64,000 bases of DNA from Rhodoferax sp. (lineage in GTDB: Bacteria; Pseudomonadota; Gammaproteobacteria; Burkholderiales; Burkholderiaceae_C): positions 62,001-126,000 of the forward strand of contig NZ_JAAFIX010000005.1 of the NCBI RefSeq assembly GCF_013297935.1. The letters are read 5' to 3'. This document shows positions 42,956 to 52,105 of this stretch, one piece after another (position 1 is the first letter of the stretch; each line of letters opens with the position of its first letter). Position numbers and translations under genes: made by a program. The notes beneath the pieces were generated by a model. That model was not told the DNA's origin. It worked only from the letters and a program-made list of their open reading frames with translations, and ran no database searches.

Positions 42956-43851
42956 CAGACTTTCTTCCGCAGTTTTTCGCCGAACAGGCCGTTCGGCTTG
43001 ACCATCAGCATGACCAGCACCACCACGTAGGGTGCGGTGTCCTTGAATCCGTCGGGGAGGTAAAAGCCGGCAAACGACTCCACCAGCCCGATGACCAGCC
43101 CGCCCACGATGGCGCCCGGCAAGCTGCCGAAACCACCCACGACGGCGGCGGGGAATGCCTTGAGCCCGATAAAGCCCATGTTGGCGTGCACAAAGGTAAT
43201 CGGGGCGAGCAGCACCCCGGCAATGGCGGCCACCGCGGCTGCCAGGCCCCAGGCCAAGCCGTTCAGGCGCTGCACCGGAATCCCCATGTAATAGGCCGCC
43301 AGCTGGTTCTGGGAGGCTGCTTGCATGGCAATACCCAGCTTGGTGTAGCGGAACAGGGCAAACAGCAGGGCGCACAGCACACCGGTTGCACCGATGATGA
43401 CGAGGTGCTCTACGTTGAGCACCAGGGCGCCTATGCCCATTTCATTGCCGCCGAACTTGAGAATCTCGTCTTTGTAGGGCACCGCCAGCGCATTGGTGTC
43501 GGTGCCGATGCCGGGGATCATGGTGATCAGCCCGCGCGCCACATAGCCGATGCCGATGGTGAGCATCACGATGGAAAACGCGGGTTGCCCCAGGATCGGA
43601 CGGATGACCATGCGCTCCAGCAGGATGCCGAAAACGGCCATGCCCACAATCGCGCTGGGCACGGCGATCCAGTACGGCATGCCCAACATGGTCATGCCCA
43701 CTAGGCCGCCGAAGGCGCCCAACATCATCAGCTCGCCCTGGGCAAAGCTTACGGTTTCGGTGGCTTTGTAGATCAGTACAAAGCCGAGTGCAATCAGGCC
43801 GTAAATGCACCCTTGTGCTACGCCGCTGATCAGCAATTGAAGGAACTGCAC
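42955..43851 (-). CDS. livH: ABC transporter permease LivH
   Basis: This 298-residue integral membrane protein has LLISGVAQGCIYGLIALGFV at the start, FAQGELMMLGAFGGLVGM in helix 2 and the EAA-like region RYTKLGIAMQAASQNQLAAY followed by YMGIPVQRLNGLAW. It is the first gene of the operon on the minus strand, with AGGAGA ahead. No clear promoter sequence can be placed in the 137 bp upstream. Confidence 0.92.
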   Translation of the reverse strand: MQFLQLLISGVAQGCIYGLIALGFVLIYKATETVSFAQGELMMLGAFGGLVGMTMLGMPYWIAVPSAIVGMAVFGILLERMVIRPILGQPAFSIVMLTIGIGYVARGLITMIPGIGTDTNALAVPYKDEILKFGGNEMGIGALVLNVEHLVIIGATGVLCALLFALFRYTKLGIAMQAASQNQLAAYYMGIPVQRLNGLAWGLAAAVAAIAGVLLAPITFVHANMGFIGLKAFPAAVVGGFGSLPGAIVGGLVIGLVESFAGFYLPDGFKDTAPYVVVLVMLMVKPNGLFGEKLRKKV

Positions 43852-43988
43852 GTTGTCTCCTCTGGAAGTGCAGTTCGGTTATAGCGGGGCGCCCTTCATT
43901 CGCCGATAGGGTTCCCACTGATCTCGTTGTCCCCTAGAAAGCCCCTGTGGCTGATGGGTCATCACATGCGAATTGGAGGTCTTTTTGC

Positions 43989-44035
43989 CTTCTGGCCCTT
44001 GTGGAATATGCGCAAGCAGCTATGAAAAGTATAGC
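43989..44035 (-). repeat. 47-bp dispersed repeat, copy 5
   Basis: On the minus strand this copy reads GCTAT-N7-ATAGCT-GCTT-GCGC-ATATTCCACA-AGGGCCAGAAGG, matching copies 1 and 4. It sits 1 bp past the stop of the YciA-like gene, so it may be part of its 3' end. Confidence 0.7.
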
Positions 44036-44036
44036 G

Positions 44037-44453
44037 CTATTCCCCTGTTTTGGGGATGGGGCGAGGGCGTCCTGCATCATCAATGGCGACATAGGTGAGT
44101 GACGCCTCGGTGACTTTGGTGTAGTTCCCTTGCGACCGGTACCGCTCTGCGTAGACCTCGACCTTGACGGTGATCGAGGTCCGCCCGACGCGACTCACTT
44201 TGCTGAAGAAACTCAAAATGTCACCCACGCGGACCGGCTGCTTGAAGATGAATTCATTCACTGCCACGGTGGCCATGCGCCCCTGCGTGTAGCGGGCGGG
44301 CAGCACGGAGCCAGCCAGATCCACCTGCGCCATGACCCAGCCACCAAAGATGTCGCCGTTGGCATTGCAGTCCCCCGGCATGGGGATGACTTTGAGCACC
44401 AGCTCCTGATCGGTAGGTAATTGAACGTGGGGGGCGGTTGAAACAGAAGACAT
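44037..44453 (-). CDS. yciA: Acyl-CoA thioesterase, YciA-like
   Basis: The start at 44453 (MSSVSTAPHVQ) has AGGA eight bases before it and gives 138 residues, the usual YciA size; an ATG at 44495 would overlap the start codon of the divergent ABC gene. VIPMPGDCNANGDIFGGWVM is the hotdog motif with the catalytic Asp (DIFGGW), then VNEFIFKQPVRVGDILSFFS and TYVAIDDAGRPRPIP. It hydrolyses a broad range of acyl-CoAs. Confidence 0.9.
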   Translation of the reverse strand: MSSVSTAPHVQLPTDQELVLKVIPMPGDCNANGDIFGGWVMAQVDLAGSVLPARYTQGRMATVAVNEFIFKQPVRVGDILSFFSKVSRVGRTSITVKVEVYAERYRSQGNYTKVTEASLTYVAIDDAGRPRPIPKTGE

Positions 44454-44493
44454 GGGCACAATCCTGACTTGAAACTTCTCTGAATTGTCCGCC

Positions 44494-46353
44494 ATGCGCC
44501 CCTCCAGTCTTCCCGCTGCTGCCCCAGCGCCTCTTTCTGCCGCACCGGGTACACCATCCTCATCCGACTGGAGTACTTTGCAGCGTCTTTTCCCCTACCT
44601 GTGGACTTACAAATGGCGCGTCATCGCGGCATTGACCTTCATGGTGGGCGCCAAATTGGCCAATGTGTCCGTTCCGCTGCTGCTCAAAAACCTGATCGAC
44701 ACCATGACACTCAAGCCCGGCGATCCCGCGGCCGTGCTGGTGGTGCCGGTCGCCTTGCTGGTGGCTTATGGGGCTCTGCGCTTGTGCACTTCTCTCCTGA
44801 GCGAACTGCGGGAGCTGGTGTTTGCGAAAGCGACCGAGGGAGCCGCCCGCTCCATCAGCCTGCAGGTGTTCCGCCACCTGCATGCCATGAGCCTGCGCTT
44901 TCACCTGGAGCGCCAGACGGGTGGCATGACCCGCGACATTGAGCGGGGCACCCGCGGCGTGCATTCGCTGATCAATTACTCGCTTTACAGCATCATCCCG
45001 ACCCTGATCGAGGTGGGGCTGGTGTTGACCTTGCTGGCCGTCAAGTTCGATGTGTGGTTTGCCTGGATCACCGGCGTGGCCTTGGTGGTGTACATCGGCT
45101 TCACCGTCACGGTGACCGAGTGGCGCACCCAGTTCCGTAAAAAAATGAACGAAATGGACAGCACGGCCCACAGCCGCGCTATCGATTCGCTGCTCAACTA
45201 CGAAACCGTCAAATACTTCAACAACGAAGAGTTCGAGGCCCGCCGGTACGACGAGAACCTGGAGCGCTACCGGCGCGCGGCGGTCAAAAGCCAAACCACC
45301 TTGAGCGTGCTCAACACCGGGCAGCAGCTGATTATTGCCACCGCCTTGGTCACCATGCTCTGGCGTGCCACCCAAGGCGTGGTCGATGGCCGCATGACCC
45401 TGGGTGACCTGGTGATGGTGAACGCATTCATGATTCAGCTCTACATCCCGCTGAATTTTCTGGGCGTCATTTACCGCGAAATCAAGCAGAGCCTGACCGA
45501 CCTGGAAAAGATGTTCAGCCTGATGGAGCGTGAGCGCGAGATTGCCGATGCGCCTGCGGCCCGTCCGCTCCAGCTCGCGGCCGATGGGTCTGATGCCTCG
45601 GTGCGCTTTGAGGGCGTGACCTTCAGTTACGACCCGCCCGGCAGCGCTGCGGCGGCCGGTACCGAGGCGCGCACCATCCTGCACGACATCAGCTTTGAGG
45701 TCCCGGCCGGGAAAACGGTGGCGGTGGTGGGGCCCAGTGGTTCGGGCAAGTCGACCCTGGCGCGCCTGCTGTTCCGGTTCTACGACGTGCAGCAAGGGCG
45801 CATTTCTATCGGGGGGCAAGACCTCCGACAGGTCACGCAAAGCAGCGTGCGCCAGGCGATCGGCATCGTGCCGCAGGACACGGTTCTTTTTAACGATACG
45901 GTGGAATACAACATCGCCTACGGCCGGCCCGGCGCCAGCCGCACCGAGGTAGAGGCCGCGGCCAAGGCTGCGCACATCCATGCCTTCATTGCCGCAGCGC
46001 CCCGGGGGTACGACACGATGGTGGGTGAGCGCGGCCTCAAACTCAGTGGCGGCGAGAAGCAACGTGTGGCCATTGCCCGCACCTTGCTGAAAAATCCACC
46101 GGTCATGATTTTTGACGAGGCGACCAGTGCCCTCGACAGCGCCAATGAGCGGGCTATCCAGTCCGAGTTGCAGGGCGTGTCACGCAACAAGACCACACTG
46201 GTGATTGCCCACCGCTTATCCACGGTGGTGGATGCCCATGAGATTCTGGTGATGGATGCGGGGCGCATTGTTGAACGGGGCAGCCATGCGCAGTTGCTCG
46301 CGGCCCATGGCCGCTACGCCTCCATGTGGGCGCTACAACAAAGCGGAGAATAG
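44494..46353 (+). CDS. Atm1/HMT-type ABC exporter (permease and ATPase fused)
   Basis: This 619-residue half-transporter has six membrane helices (about residues 35-330) and RSISLQVFRHLHAMSLRFHL, ERQTGGMTRDIERGTRGV and ETVKYFNNEEFEARRYDENL, hallmarks of the Atm1/ABCB7 family. The ATPase domain has Walker A VVGPSGSGKSTLAR, signature LKLSGGEKQRVAIARTLL and Walker B VMIFDEATSALDS. Atm1-type proteins export glutathione-linked sulfur or metal conjugates. The start is ATG 44494; TTG 44485 is less likely. The next gene follows after 5 bp. Confidence 0.9.
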   Translation: MRPSSLPAAAPAPLSAAPGTPSSSDWSTLQRLFPYLWTYKWRVIAALTFMVGAKLANVSVPLLLKNLIDTMTLKPGDPAAVLVVPVALLVAYGALRLCTSLLSELRELVFAKATEGAARSISLQVFRHLHAMSLRFHLERQTGGMTRDIERGTRGVHSLINYSLYSIIPTLIEVGLVLTLLAVKFDVWFAWITGVALVVYIGFTVTVTEWRTQFRKKMNEMDSTAHSRAIDSLLNYETVKYFNNEEFEARRYDENLERYRRAAVKSQTTLSVLNTGQQLIIATALVTMLWRATQGVVDGRMTLGDLVMVNAFMIQLYIPLNFLGVIYREIKQSLTDLEKMFSLMEREREIADAPAARPLQLAADGSDASVRFEGVTFSYDPPGSAAAAGTEARTILHDISFEVPAGKTVAVVGPSGSGKSTLARLLFRFYDVQQGRISIGGQDLRQVTQSSVRQAIGIVPQDTVLFNDTVEYNIAYGRPGASRTEVEAAAKAAHIHAFIAAAPRGYDTMVGERGLKLSGGEKQRVAIARTLLKNPPVMIFDEATSALDSANERAIQSELQGVSRNKTTLVIAHRLSTVVDAHEILVMDAGRIVERGSHAQLLAAHGRYASMWALQQSGE

Positions 46354-46358
46354 ACCCC

Positions 46359-46967
46359 ATGGAACTCACCATTTTGCTGGCCTTCGCGCTGGGCACGAGC
46401 TGGCTCAAGCGCCGCGATCAGCAGCATCGCATTCAACTGCTGGGCAGCGTCCTGTCGCGCTTTGACATAGAAAAACTCATGGAGAGCCTGACCGACGGCT
46501 ATTTGCGCGCGCTAGGTGAAGATGAGCCGGAGCGGCGCCAGCAGGTCTGGAGCTATCTCGAAACCCAGGAAACCCTGCTGAGCGAGCAGTTTGTTGCGTT
46601 TGCCGCAGAGTTCGCCACCCAGGATGCCGCCTCGACCCGCATCAGTACCCTTCCGGTGGCCTTGCCGTTTGCCACCCGCTGGCTGCCCCATGCCAGTGCA
46701 GATGCACGCAGTGCTTTCGCCCTGCACGCCCGCGGTATCGCAGAGGTGGTGGCCAACGCGACCGGGCGCAGCCCGCGTGACCGGGCCTACACCCTGAGTG
46801 CTGAACTGTTCCTGATGCAACACACCTGCCACTGGTATTGCCGCTCCAAGGCCACGGCCTCAGCGCGCCTGCTGGGGCGGCACAAAACAACCTACGAGCA
46901 AGTCCTCCAAAGTGTGTCGCCGGCGACCCGGGACGCCTACAGCCGCTGGGCCGCCCGCCAGGCCTGA
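46359..46967 (+). CDS. Conserved-looking hypothetical protein, 202 residues
   Basis: I do not recognise the family. From ATG 46359 the protein starts with a hydrophobic stretch (MELTILLAFALGTSWL) that could be a membrane anchor or a signal without a clear cleavage site, followed by a helical, soluble, alanine-rich body with ESLTDGYLRALGEDEPERRQ and FLMQHTCHWYCRSKATASAR. It lies 5 bp after the ABC exporter, so the two are probably co-transcribed and it may assist the exporter. Confidence 0.75.
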   Translation: MELTILLAFALGTSWLKRRDQQHRIQLLGSVLSRFDIEKLMESLTDGYLRALGEDEPERRQQVWSYLETQETLLSEQFVAFAAEFATQDAASTRISTLPVALPFATRWLPHASADARSAFALHARGIAEVVANATGRSPRDRAYTLSAELFLMQHTCHWYCRSKATASARLLGRHKTTYEQVLQSVSPATRDAYSRWAARQA

Positions 46968-47042
46968 CGGTTTTCCTTGCTGCAAGCGTGGGTTTCCGGC
47001 GGGGCCGTGTGTATCCATGCGTTTCGCGCATAATCCGCGCCC

Positions 47043-48020
47043 ATGGAAACCAAATGGCTCGAAGACTTTGTGTCTTTGGCTGAAACCCGCAGTTTCAGCC
47101 GTTCTGCGCAATTGCGCCACGTTACACAACCCGCTTTCTCCCGGCGCATCCAGTCGCTGGAGGCTTGGGCCGGCACCGATCTGGTGGACCGCAGCAGCTA
47201 CCCCACCCGCTTAACACCGGCCGGCGAGACCTTGTACGACCAGTCCTTGGAAGTCTTGCAGGCGCTGCAAAGCACCCGCGCCATGCTGCGCGGGCACACT
47301 ACGGCCGCGCAGGATGTGGTGGAGTTTGCGGTGCCGCACACCCTGGCGTTTACGTTTTTTCCGGCCTGGGTGTCGGAGTTGCGTGAGAAGTTCGGGCCTA
47401 TGAAAAGCCGGCTGATTGCACTCAATGTGCACGACGCCGTGATGCGCCTGGTAGAGGGCAGCTGCGACTTGCTGATCGCCTACCACCACCCCTCCCAGCC
47501 CTACCAGCTCGACACTGACCGCTATGAAATGGTCAGTCTGGGCGAGGAGGTGGTCGCCCCGTACGCCAAGCCGGATGCCGATGGCAATCCGCTGTTTGCC
47601 TTGCCCGGCAAAGTGGGGCAGCCCTTGCCCTATCTCGGCTATGCCCCGGGCGCCTACTTGGGGCAGATGGTGGAGCTCATCCTGAAGCAAGCCGAGGTGC
47701 CGGTGCACTTTGACCGGGTGTACGAAACCGATATGGCCGAGGGCTTGAAAGCCATGGCCCTGGAGGGGCACGGCGTCGCGTTTCTGCCCCACAGTGCGGT
47801 CAAAAAAGACCTGCGGGCCCGCAAGCTCGTCAGCGCTTTGCCCGCACACATGAAGAGCCTGCAAATCACCATGGAAGTGCGGGCCTACCGCGAACGCCTG
47901 ACCGTCCGCGAAGCCGGCCGGGGCTTGAGCGCCGCGCAGCGCGCACAAACCCGCACCCCCAAAGGCTCAGCCCAGGCGCTGTGGGACTACCTAGTCACCC
48001 AGGGCAGCATGCCGGCATAA
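47043..48020 (+). CDS. LysR-family regulator, HypT/YjiE-like
   Basis: This 325-residue protein starts METKWLEDFVSLAETRSFSR and continues SAQLRHVTQPAFSRRIQSLE, the HTH form (LRHVTQPAFSRRI) typical of HypT, the hypochlorite-responsive regulator. It continues with LTPAGETLYDQSLEVLQALQ and a LysR substrate domain. HypT senses oxidants through methionines and activates Met/Cys and iron-homeostasis genes. The binding protein at 48127 follows on the same strand and could be a target. Confidence 0.85.
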   Translation: METKWLEDFVSLAETRSFSRSAQLRHVTQPAFSRRIQSLEAWAGTDLVDRSSYPTRLTPAGETLYDQSLEVLQALQSTRAMLRGHTTAAQDVVEFAVPHTLAFTFFPAWVSELREKFGPMKSRLIALNVHDAVMRLVEGSCDLLIAYHHPSQPYQLDTDRYEMVSLGEEVVAPYAKPDADGNPLFALPGKVGQPLPYLGYAPGAYLGQMVELILKQAEVPVHFDRVYETDMAEGLKAMALEGHGVAFLPHSAVKKDLRARKLVSALPAHMKSLQITMEVRAYRERLTVREAGRGLSAAQRAQTRTPKGSAQALWDYLVTQGSMPA

Positions 48021-48126
48021 GAGTTGCATACCGAATTTGCATCGCACGCCAAGCAATCAGCATTGGCGGCGCTGTCGGGGGCTCGCTAGAGTGGGCCCTC
48101 CGGTTCACCCCGTCGTTGGAGTTGAC

Positions 48127-49041
48127 ATGTTCAGAACACAAAACAAATCCGCCATGCAGGCGGCCTTTCTACTGGCGTGCGCGCTGGGAGCCGCCGGCTG
48201 GAGCTCCGCGTCGCAGGCATCCGGTGTCTTAGACCGGGTGGCGGCGGGTGGCAAGCTGGTGATTGCCCACCGCGAGTCATCGATTCCCTTTTCGTATATG
48301 GATGCCGACAAAAAGCCGGTCGGCTACGCGGTCGACTTGTGCCTGAAATTAGCCGATGCGGTGCGTAAGAAAACCGGTGTCAAAAATATGGCGGTCGAGT
48401 TTGTGCAGGTCTCTCCAGCCAACCGGATTGCCATGGTGGCCGAGGGAAAAGCTGATCTGGAGTGCGGCTCTACCACCAACAATGCCGAGCGCCGAGAGAA
48501 GGTGGCGTTTACTGTCCCGCACTTCATTACCGGTGCGCGCATGCTGGTGCGAACCAGTGCCCGGGTAGACCGGATTGAAGACCTTGAAGGAAAGAAGCTG
48601 GTCTCCACCAAGGGCACTACGCCCTTGAAGGCGGCAGAGCAAGCCAACCGGGAGCGCTTGCTGGGCATCACGATCCTGGAGGCCCCCGACCACGCCAAGG
48701 CGATAGAGATGGTCGAAAAAGGAGAGGCCGACGCTTTTGTCATGGACGACGTGCTGCTCTATGGCCTGGCAGCGAACCGGCCCAAGCCCGATGCCTTGAA
48801 AGTGGTGGGTAAGTTTCTGACCACAGAGCCGCTGGCCATCATGCTGTCTAAAAACGACCCGGAATTCAAAAAGCTGGTAGACGAGGAAATGCGCCGCCTG
48901 ATCGTGAGCAAAGAGATCCAGCCGGTCTACGACAAGTGGTTTCTGAAGCCGATTCCCCCGAACGATAAGGCCTTGAACCTGCCGGTGAGCTACTTGCTGC
49001 GGGATTTCTGGAAATACCCCAGCGACTTCGTGCCGTTCTGA
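48127..49041 (+). CDS. Amino-acid ABC transporter substrate-binding protein (GltI-like)
   Basis: ATG 48127 gives 304 residues with a signal peptide ending near SSASQA. The type II binding fold shows GKLVIAHRESSIPFSYMDAD, PVGYAVDLCLKLADAVRKKT, VEFVQVSPANRIAMVAEGKA, DLECGSTTNNAERREKVAFT and EGKKLVSTKGTTPLKAAE. These match glutamate/aspartate binding proteins. No permease or ATPase gene is adjacent, so it would use a transporter encoded elsewhere. Confidence 0.85.
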   Translation: MFRTQNKSAMQAAFLLACALGAAGWSSASQASGVLDRVAAGGKLVIAHRESSIPFSYMDADKKPVGYAVDLCLKLADAVRKKTGVKNMAVEFVQVSPANRIAMVAEGKADLECGSTTNNAERREKVAFTVPHFITGARMLVRTSARVDRIEDLEGKKLVSTKGTTPLKAAEQANRERLLGITILEAPDHAKAIEMVEKGEADAFVMDDVLLYGLAANRPKPDALKVVGKFLTTEPLAIMLSKNDPEFKKLVDEEMRRLIVSKEIQPVYDKWFLKPIPPNDKALNLPVSYLLRDFWKYPSDFVPF

Positions 49042-49092
49042 GCGGTAGCACGGCCTCTGCAACAGGCCGGCAGGTTTTGGGACAATAGGGGC

Positions 49093-50139
49093 ATGACCTC
49101 CACCGCCACTCTCCAATCCCTCACCATTACCCGCCCTGACGACTGGCACTTGCATGTGCGCGACGGCGCTGCCCTGGCCACCGTGGTGCCGCACACCGCC
49201 GCCCAATTCGGCCGCGCCATCATCATGCCCAACCTCAAGCCGCCGGTGACCACCGCCGAGCAGGCCTTGGCCTACAAGGCCCGCATTCAGGCCGCGGTGC
49301 CTGCGGGCGTGAGCTTTGAGCCGCTGATGACGCTGTACCTGACCGACAACCTGCCCGCCGACGAAATCGCGCGCGCCAAAGATGCGGGCGTGGTGGCTGC
49401 CAAGCTCTACCCCGCCGGTGCCACCACCAACAGCGACGCCGGCGTGACCGACCTGCGCAAGACCTACAAGACGCTGGAAGCCATGCAAAAGGCCGGCATG
49501 TTGCTCTTGGTGCACGGCGAAGTCACCAGCAGCGATATCGACCTGTTCGACCGCGAAGCCGTTTTCATCGACACCCAGCTGATCCCGTTGCGCAAAGACT
49601 TTCCCGAGCTGAAGATTGTGTTCGAGCACATCACCACCCTGGAAGCCGCGCACTACGTGGCCGAGGCCGACCAATTTACGGCCGCCAGCATCACGGCTCA
49701 CCACCTGCTCTATAACCGCAACGCCATCTTCACCGGTGGCATTCGCCCGCATTACTACTGCCTGCCGGTCTTGAAGCGCGAAACCCACCGCCAGGCGCTG
49801 GTGAAGGCGGCCACAGGCGGCTCGGCCAAGTTCTTTCTGGGCACCGACAGTGCGCCGCACCCCGCCCACCTGAAGGAACATGCATCCGGCTGCGCGGGTT
49901 GCTACACCGCACACGCCGCCATGGAGCTCTATGCCCAGGCCTTTGAGGCGGCCGGTGCGCTCGACAAGCTCGAAGGCTTTGCCAGTTTCCACGGCGCAGA
50001 CTTCTACAGCCTGCCGCGCAACACCGGCACCATTACCTTGAAGCGCGAGAGCTGGACGCCACCCGAGAGCTTCGCTTTCGGCGAAACCAGCCTCAAACCG
50101 CTGGCCGCAGGCGAAGCATTGCAGTGGCGTTTGGTCTAG
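49093..50139 (+). CDS. pyrC: Dihydroorotase (pyrimidine biosynthesis)
   Basis: The 348-residue class II enzyme cyclises carbamoyl-aspartate. The metal-binding HxH is H19/H21 in [10 protein letters not shown], the carbamylated lysine is K104 in [13 protein letters not shown], and [16 protein letters not shown] and [16 protein letters not shown] give the remaining metal ligands. The length is the usual one. The start of the next gene overlaps the pyrC end by 16 bp. Confidence 0.96.
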   Translation: MTSTATLQSLTITRPDDWHLHVRDGAALATVVPHTAAQFGRAIIMPNLKPPVTTAEQALAYKARIQAAVPAGVSFEPLMTLYLTDNLPADEIARAKDAGVVAAKLYPAGATTNSDAGVTDLRKTYKTLEAMQKAGMLLLVHGEVTSSDIDLFDREAVFIDTQLIPLRKDFPELKIVFEHITTLEAAHYVAEADQFTAASITAHHLLYNRNAIFTGGIRPHYYCLPVLKRETHRQALVKAATGGSAKFFLGTDSAPHPAHLKEHASGCAGCYTAHAAMELYAQAFEAAGALDKLEGFASFHGADFYSLPRNTGTITLKRESWTPPESFAFGETSLKPLAAGEALQWRLV

Positions 50140-50873
50140 AGGCCATTGACTGGGCTGCCCCCTGGCTGCTGCCTTGGCGCAGCGTGGGGGAGGGTGTTGC
50201 CTTGCAGGTGGAGGCCGGGCACACCGTGGTGCAGGCACTCAACGCACAGGGCGGTGCGCCGGTGCGCTTTATCCCCCAGTCCGAGCTACCGCAGGGCGCG
50301 GCGTACGAGCAGCACATTTTCGATACCGGCGGTGTTCCAACCCGGGACGGCCTGCACGATTTCTTCAATGGCCTGTGTTGGATCCACTTCCCGCGCGCCA
50401 AGCAAAGGCTCAACCAACTACAGGCCGAGCAAATCGCCCACACCGGCATCCAGCCGGTGCGCGGCCCGGCCCGGGATGCCTTGACCGTCTTTGATGAAAA
50501 TGCCGCGCTGCTCATGGCGCCGGATGTTGTGTGGGATGCCTTGGCGGCCAAGGACTGGACCGCGCTGTTCGGGCCCCTGCGCCCTCTGTGGCAGGAGTCG
50601 ACCTTGGTGCTCTTCGGCCATGCGCTGATCGAAAAGCTGGTTTACCCACGAAAACCCATTACCGCCCATGTATTCCGTGCGCAGGCTGCTACTAATTCGA
50701 TAGCGGACCTGGACGTCTGGCTGGCGGAGTCGCTCAACGCACCCATGCTGGCGGCCAAGCCCTTCGCCCATTTGCCGGTGTTGGGGGTGCCCGGTTGGTG
50801 GCCGGAGAATGAGGCGGCGGACTTCTATGCCGATACCAGCGTCTTTCGGGCCCCCAGATCACGCCTTGGCTGA
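50124..50873 (+). CDS. DUF3025 protein with a repeat-derived segment
   Basis: This protein of about 249 residues, from GTG 50124, is a DUF3025 member: [40 protein letters not shown] and then [19 protein letters not shown] and [20 protein letters not shown]. Its biochemical function is unknown to me. A degenerate copy of the 47-bp repeat lies in it (50658-50704) and codes for about residues 179-194 ([15 protein letters not shown]). Overlap with pyrC suggests co-transcription. Confidence 0.85.
   Translation: MAFGLEAIDWAAPWLLPWRSVGEGVALQVEAGHTVVQALNAQGGAPVRFIPQSELPQGAAYEQHIFDTGGVPTRDGLHDFFNGLCWIHFPRAKQRLNQLQAEQIAHTGIQPVRGPARDALTVFDENAALLMAPDVVWDALAAKDWTALFGPLRPLWQESTLVLFGHALIEKLVYPRKPITAHVFRAQAATNSIADLDVWLAESLNAPMLAAKPFAHLPVLGVPGWWPENEAADFYADTSVFRAPRSRLG
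50658..50704 (-). repeat. 47-bp dispersed repeat, copy 6 (degenerate), inside the DUF3025 gene
   Basis: On the minus strand GCTAT-N6-AGTAGCA-GCCT-GCGC is in register with the other copies, but the last 20 bases are weakly matched. It is coding on the plus strand. Confidence 0.4.
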
Positions 50874-50893
50874 GGGCTGCAGTGCGGCGCTGC

Positions 50894-51907
50894 TCAAGCC
50901 TTGAGCTTGAGCAAATGCACCATGACGCGGGCGGTCGTCTGGTCGAAGTCCAATTGCTCGTGAAAGTCTTTGCCGGTGAGCCAGGAGGCGTCCCAGTGGT
51001 TTTGTTTGAGCACCGCCTTCCAACTCTCGTGCTGGGTGGCTTGGCGCACAGCGTCCACCATGGCAGTCTGCCGCTCTAGCGGCACCGACTTACCGGTGAA
51101 GACTCCGCGCCAATTGGCCATTTCCACCTGCATGCCCTGATCACGGATAGAGGGAATGCCGAAAGACGCTTTGCGCGATGACACGCCGATTGCCCGCAGT
51201 TGCCCGCCCGCCAGCAGCGCACTGAATTCGCTGTAGCCCGAAATTCCCACCACCGCTTTTCCGCTCAGCACCGCAGACGCCACCTCCGCACCGCCGGCAA
51301 AAGGCAGGTAGGTCAAGTCCTCAGGGTTCGCGCCGGTAGCGCGGGCGAACACGCCGGAGAAGATGTGATCCACGCCTCCCGCGGACCCGCCTGCTACTGC
51401 CACCGCTTTCAGGTTGGCTTTCATGGCGGCCGAGAGGTCGGAGGCACTCTTGATGGGCGAGTTGGCTGCCACCACCATGACCAGGTAGTCGCTGGTGAGC
51501 CGGGCCAAGGGTGCCAGCGACCCCAAGTCGATGGCCGGTTTTTGCAGCGCTACGGCACCGACCATGACGGTGCCGCTCATGATGAGCGTGTTCGGGTCCG
51601 CCGCATATTTCTCGGCGTAATAGGCCAGGCCGATGGTGCCGCCTTTGCCACCCTTGTTTTCATACTCAATGTCGTCCACCACCCCGGCAGACATGAGGGA
51701 TGCACCCAGGGCGCGACCCGTCTGGTCCCAGCCACCCCCGGCGTTGGCCGGGATGACGATTCGCAACTTGGCGGCCAATTTCGCTGGAGCCTTGGGTTTG
51801 GCCCCCGCGGCCTTGGTGGCTTGGGCCCAAGAGATGCCGGACATGCCAGCGAGCGCGCCCGCAGTCCAGCAGGTCAGCCATTGGCGGCGATCCAGTTTTT
51901 TCATCAA
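50894..51907 (-). CDS. TTT-family (TctC/Bug) extracytoplasmic solute receptor
   Basis: This 337-residue protein has a twin-arginine-like or Sec signal (KKLDRRQWLTCWTAGALAGM) and then LAAKLRIVIPANAGGGWDQT, the Bug-family start. VEIANW-like MQVEMANWRGVFTGKSVPLE and WLTGKDFHEQLDFDQTTARV complete the family pattern. These receptors bind carboxylates such as citrate for the TctAB permease. No tctAB is next to it, as is common for this expanded Burkholderiales family. Confidence 0.88.
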   Translation of the reverse strand: MMKKLDRRQWLTCWTAGALAGMSGISWAQATKAAGAKPKAPAKLAAKLRIVIPANAGGGWDQTGRALGASLMSAGVVDDIEYENKGGKGGTIGLAYYAEKYAADPNTLIMSGTVMVGAVALQKPAIDLGSLAPLARLTSDYLVMVVAANSPIKSASDLSAAMKANLKAVAVAGGSAGGVDHIFSGVFARATGANPEDLTYLPFAGGAEVASAVLSGKAVVGISGYSEFSALLAGGQLRAIGVSSRKASFGIPSIRDQGMQVEMANWRGVFTGKSVPLERQTAMVDAVRQATQHESWKAVLKQNHWDASWLTGKDFHEQLDFDQTTARVMVHLLKLKA

Positions 51908-52105
51908 CGATGTCTCATGTTGTTATGGGGAAGCAGCATTCTCCCAGCCATTGACCGGGAATCAGGTTGCCGTACTTGTAACAGCGTGTGGGCCCTGAAA
52001 GGCCATAAACTTCATGGGCTCAAGCGGCGGGGTGCTTGAATTCAGGCTCCGCGCCCCTACCATTCGCCTCAACGGCCCCTGTGGGCGCTTTTCCAAGAGA
52101 GAAAT

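Noticed and set aside
42956-43375. Longer N-terminus for LivM
   Set aside because: The extension lies wholly within livH in another frame; the ATG at 42955 gives the normal LivM size.
48349-50238. A 629-codon open frame antisense to the binding protein and pyrC genes
   Set aside because: It covers the complementary strand of two well-identified genes, has low-complexity Gly/His/Gln content typical of GC-rich shadows, and no recognisable domain.
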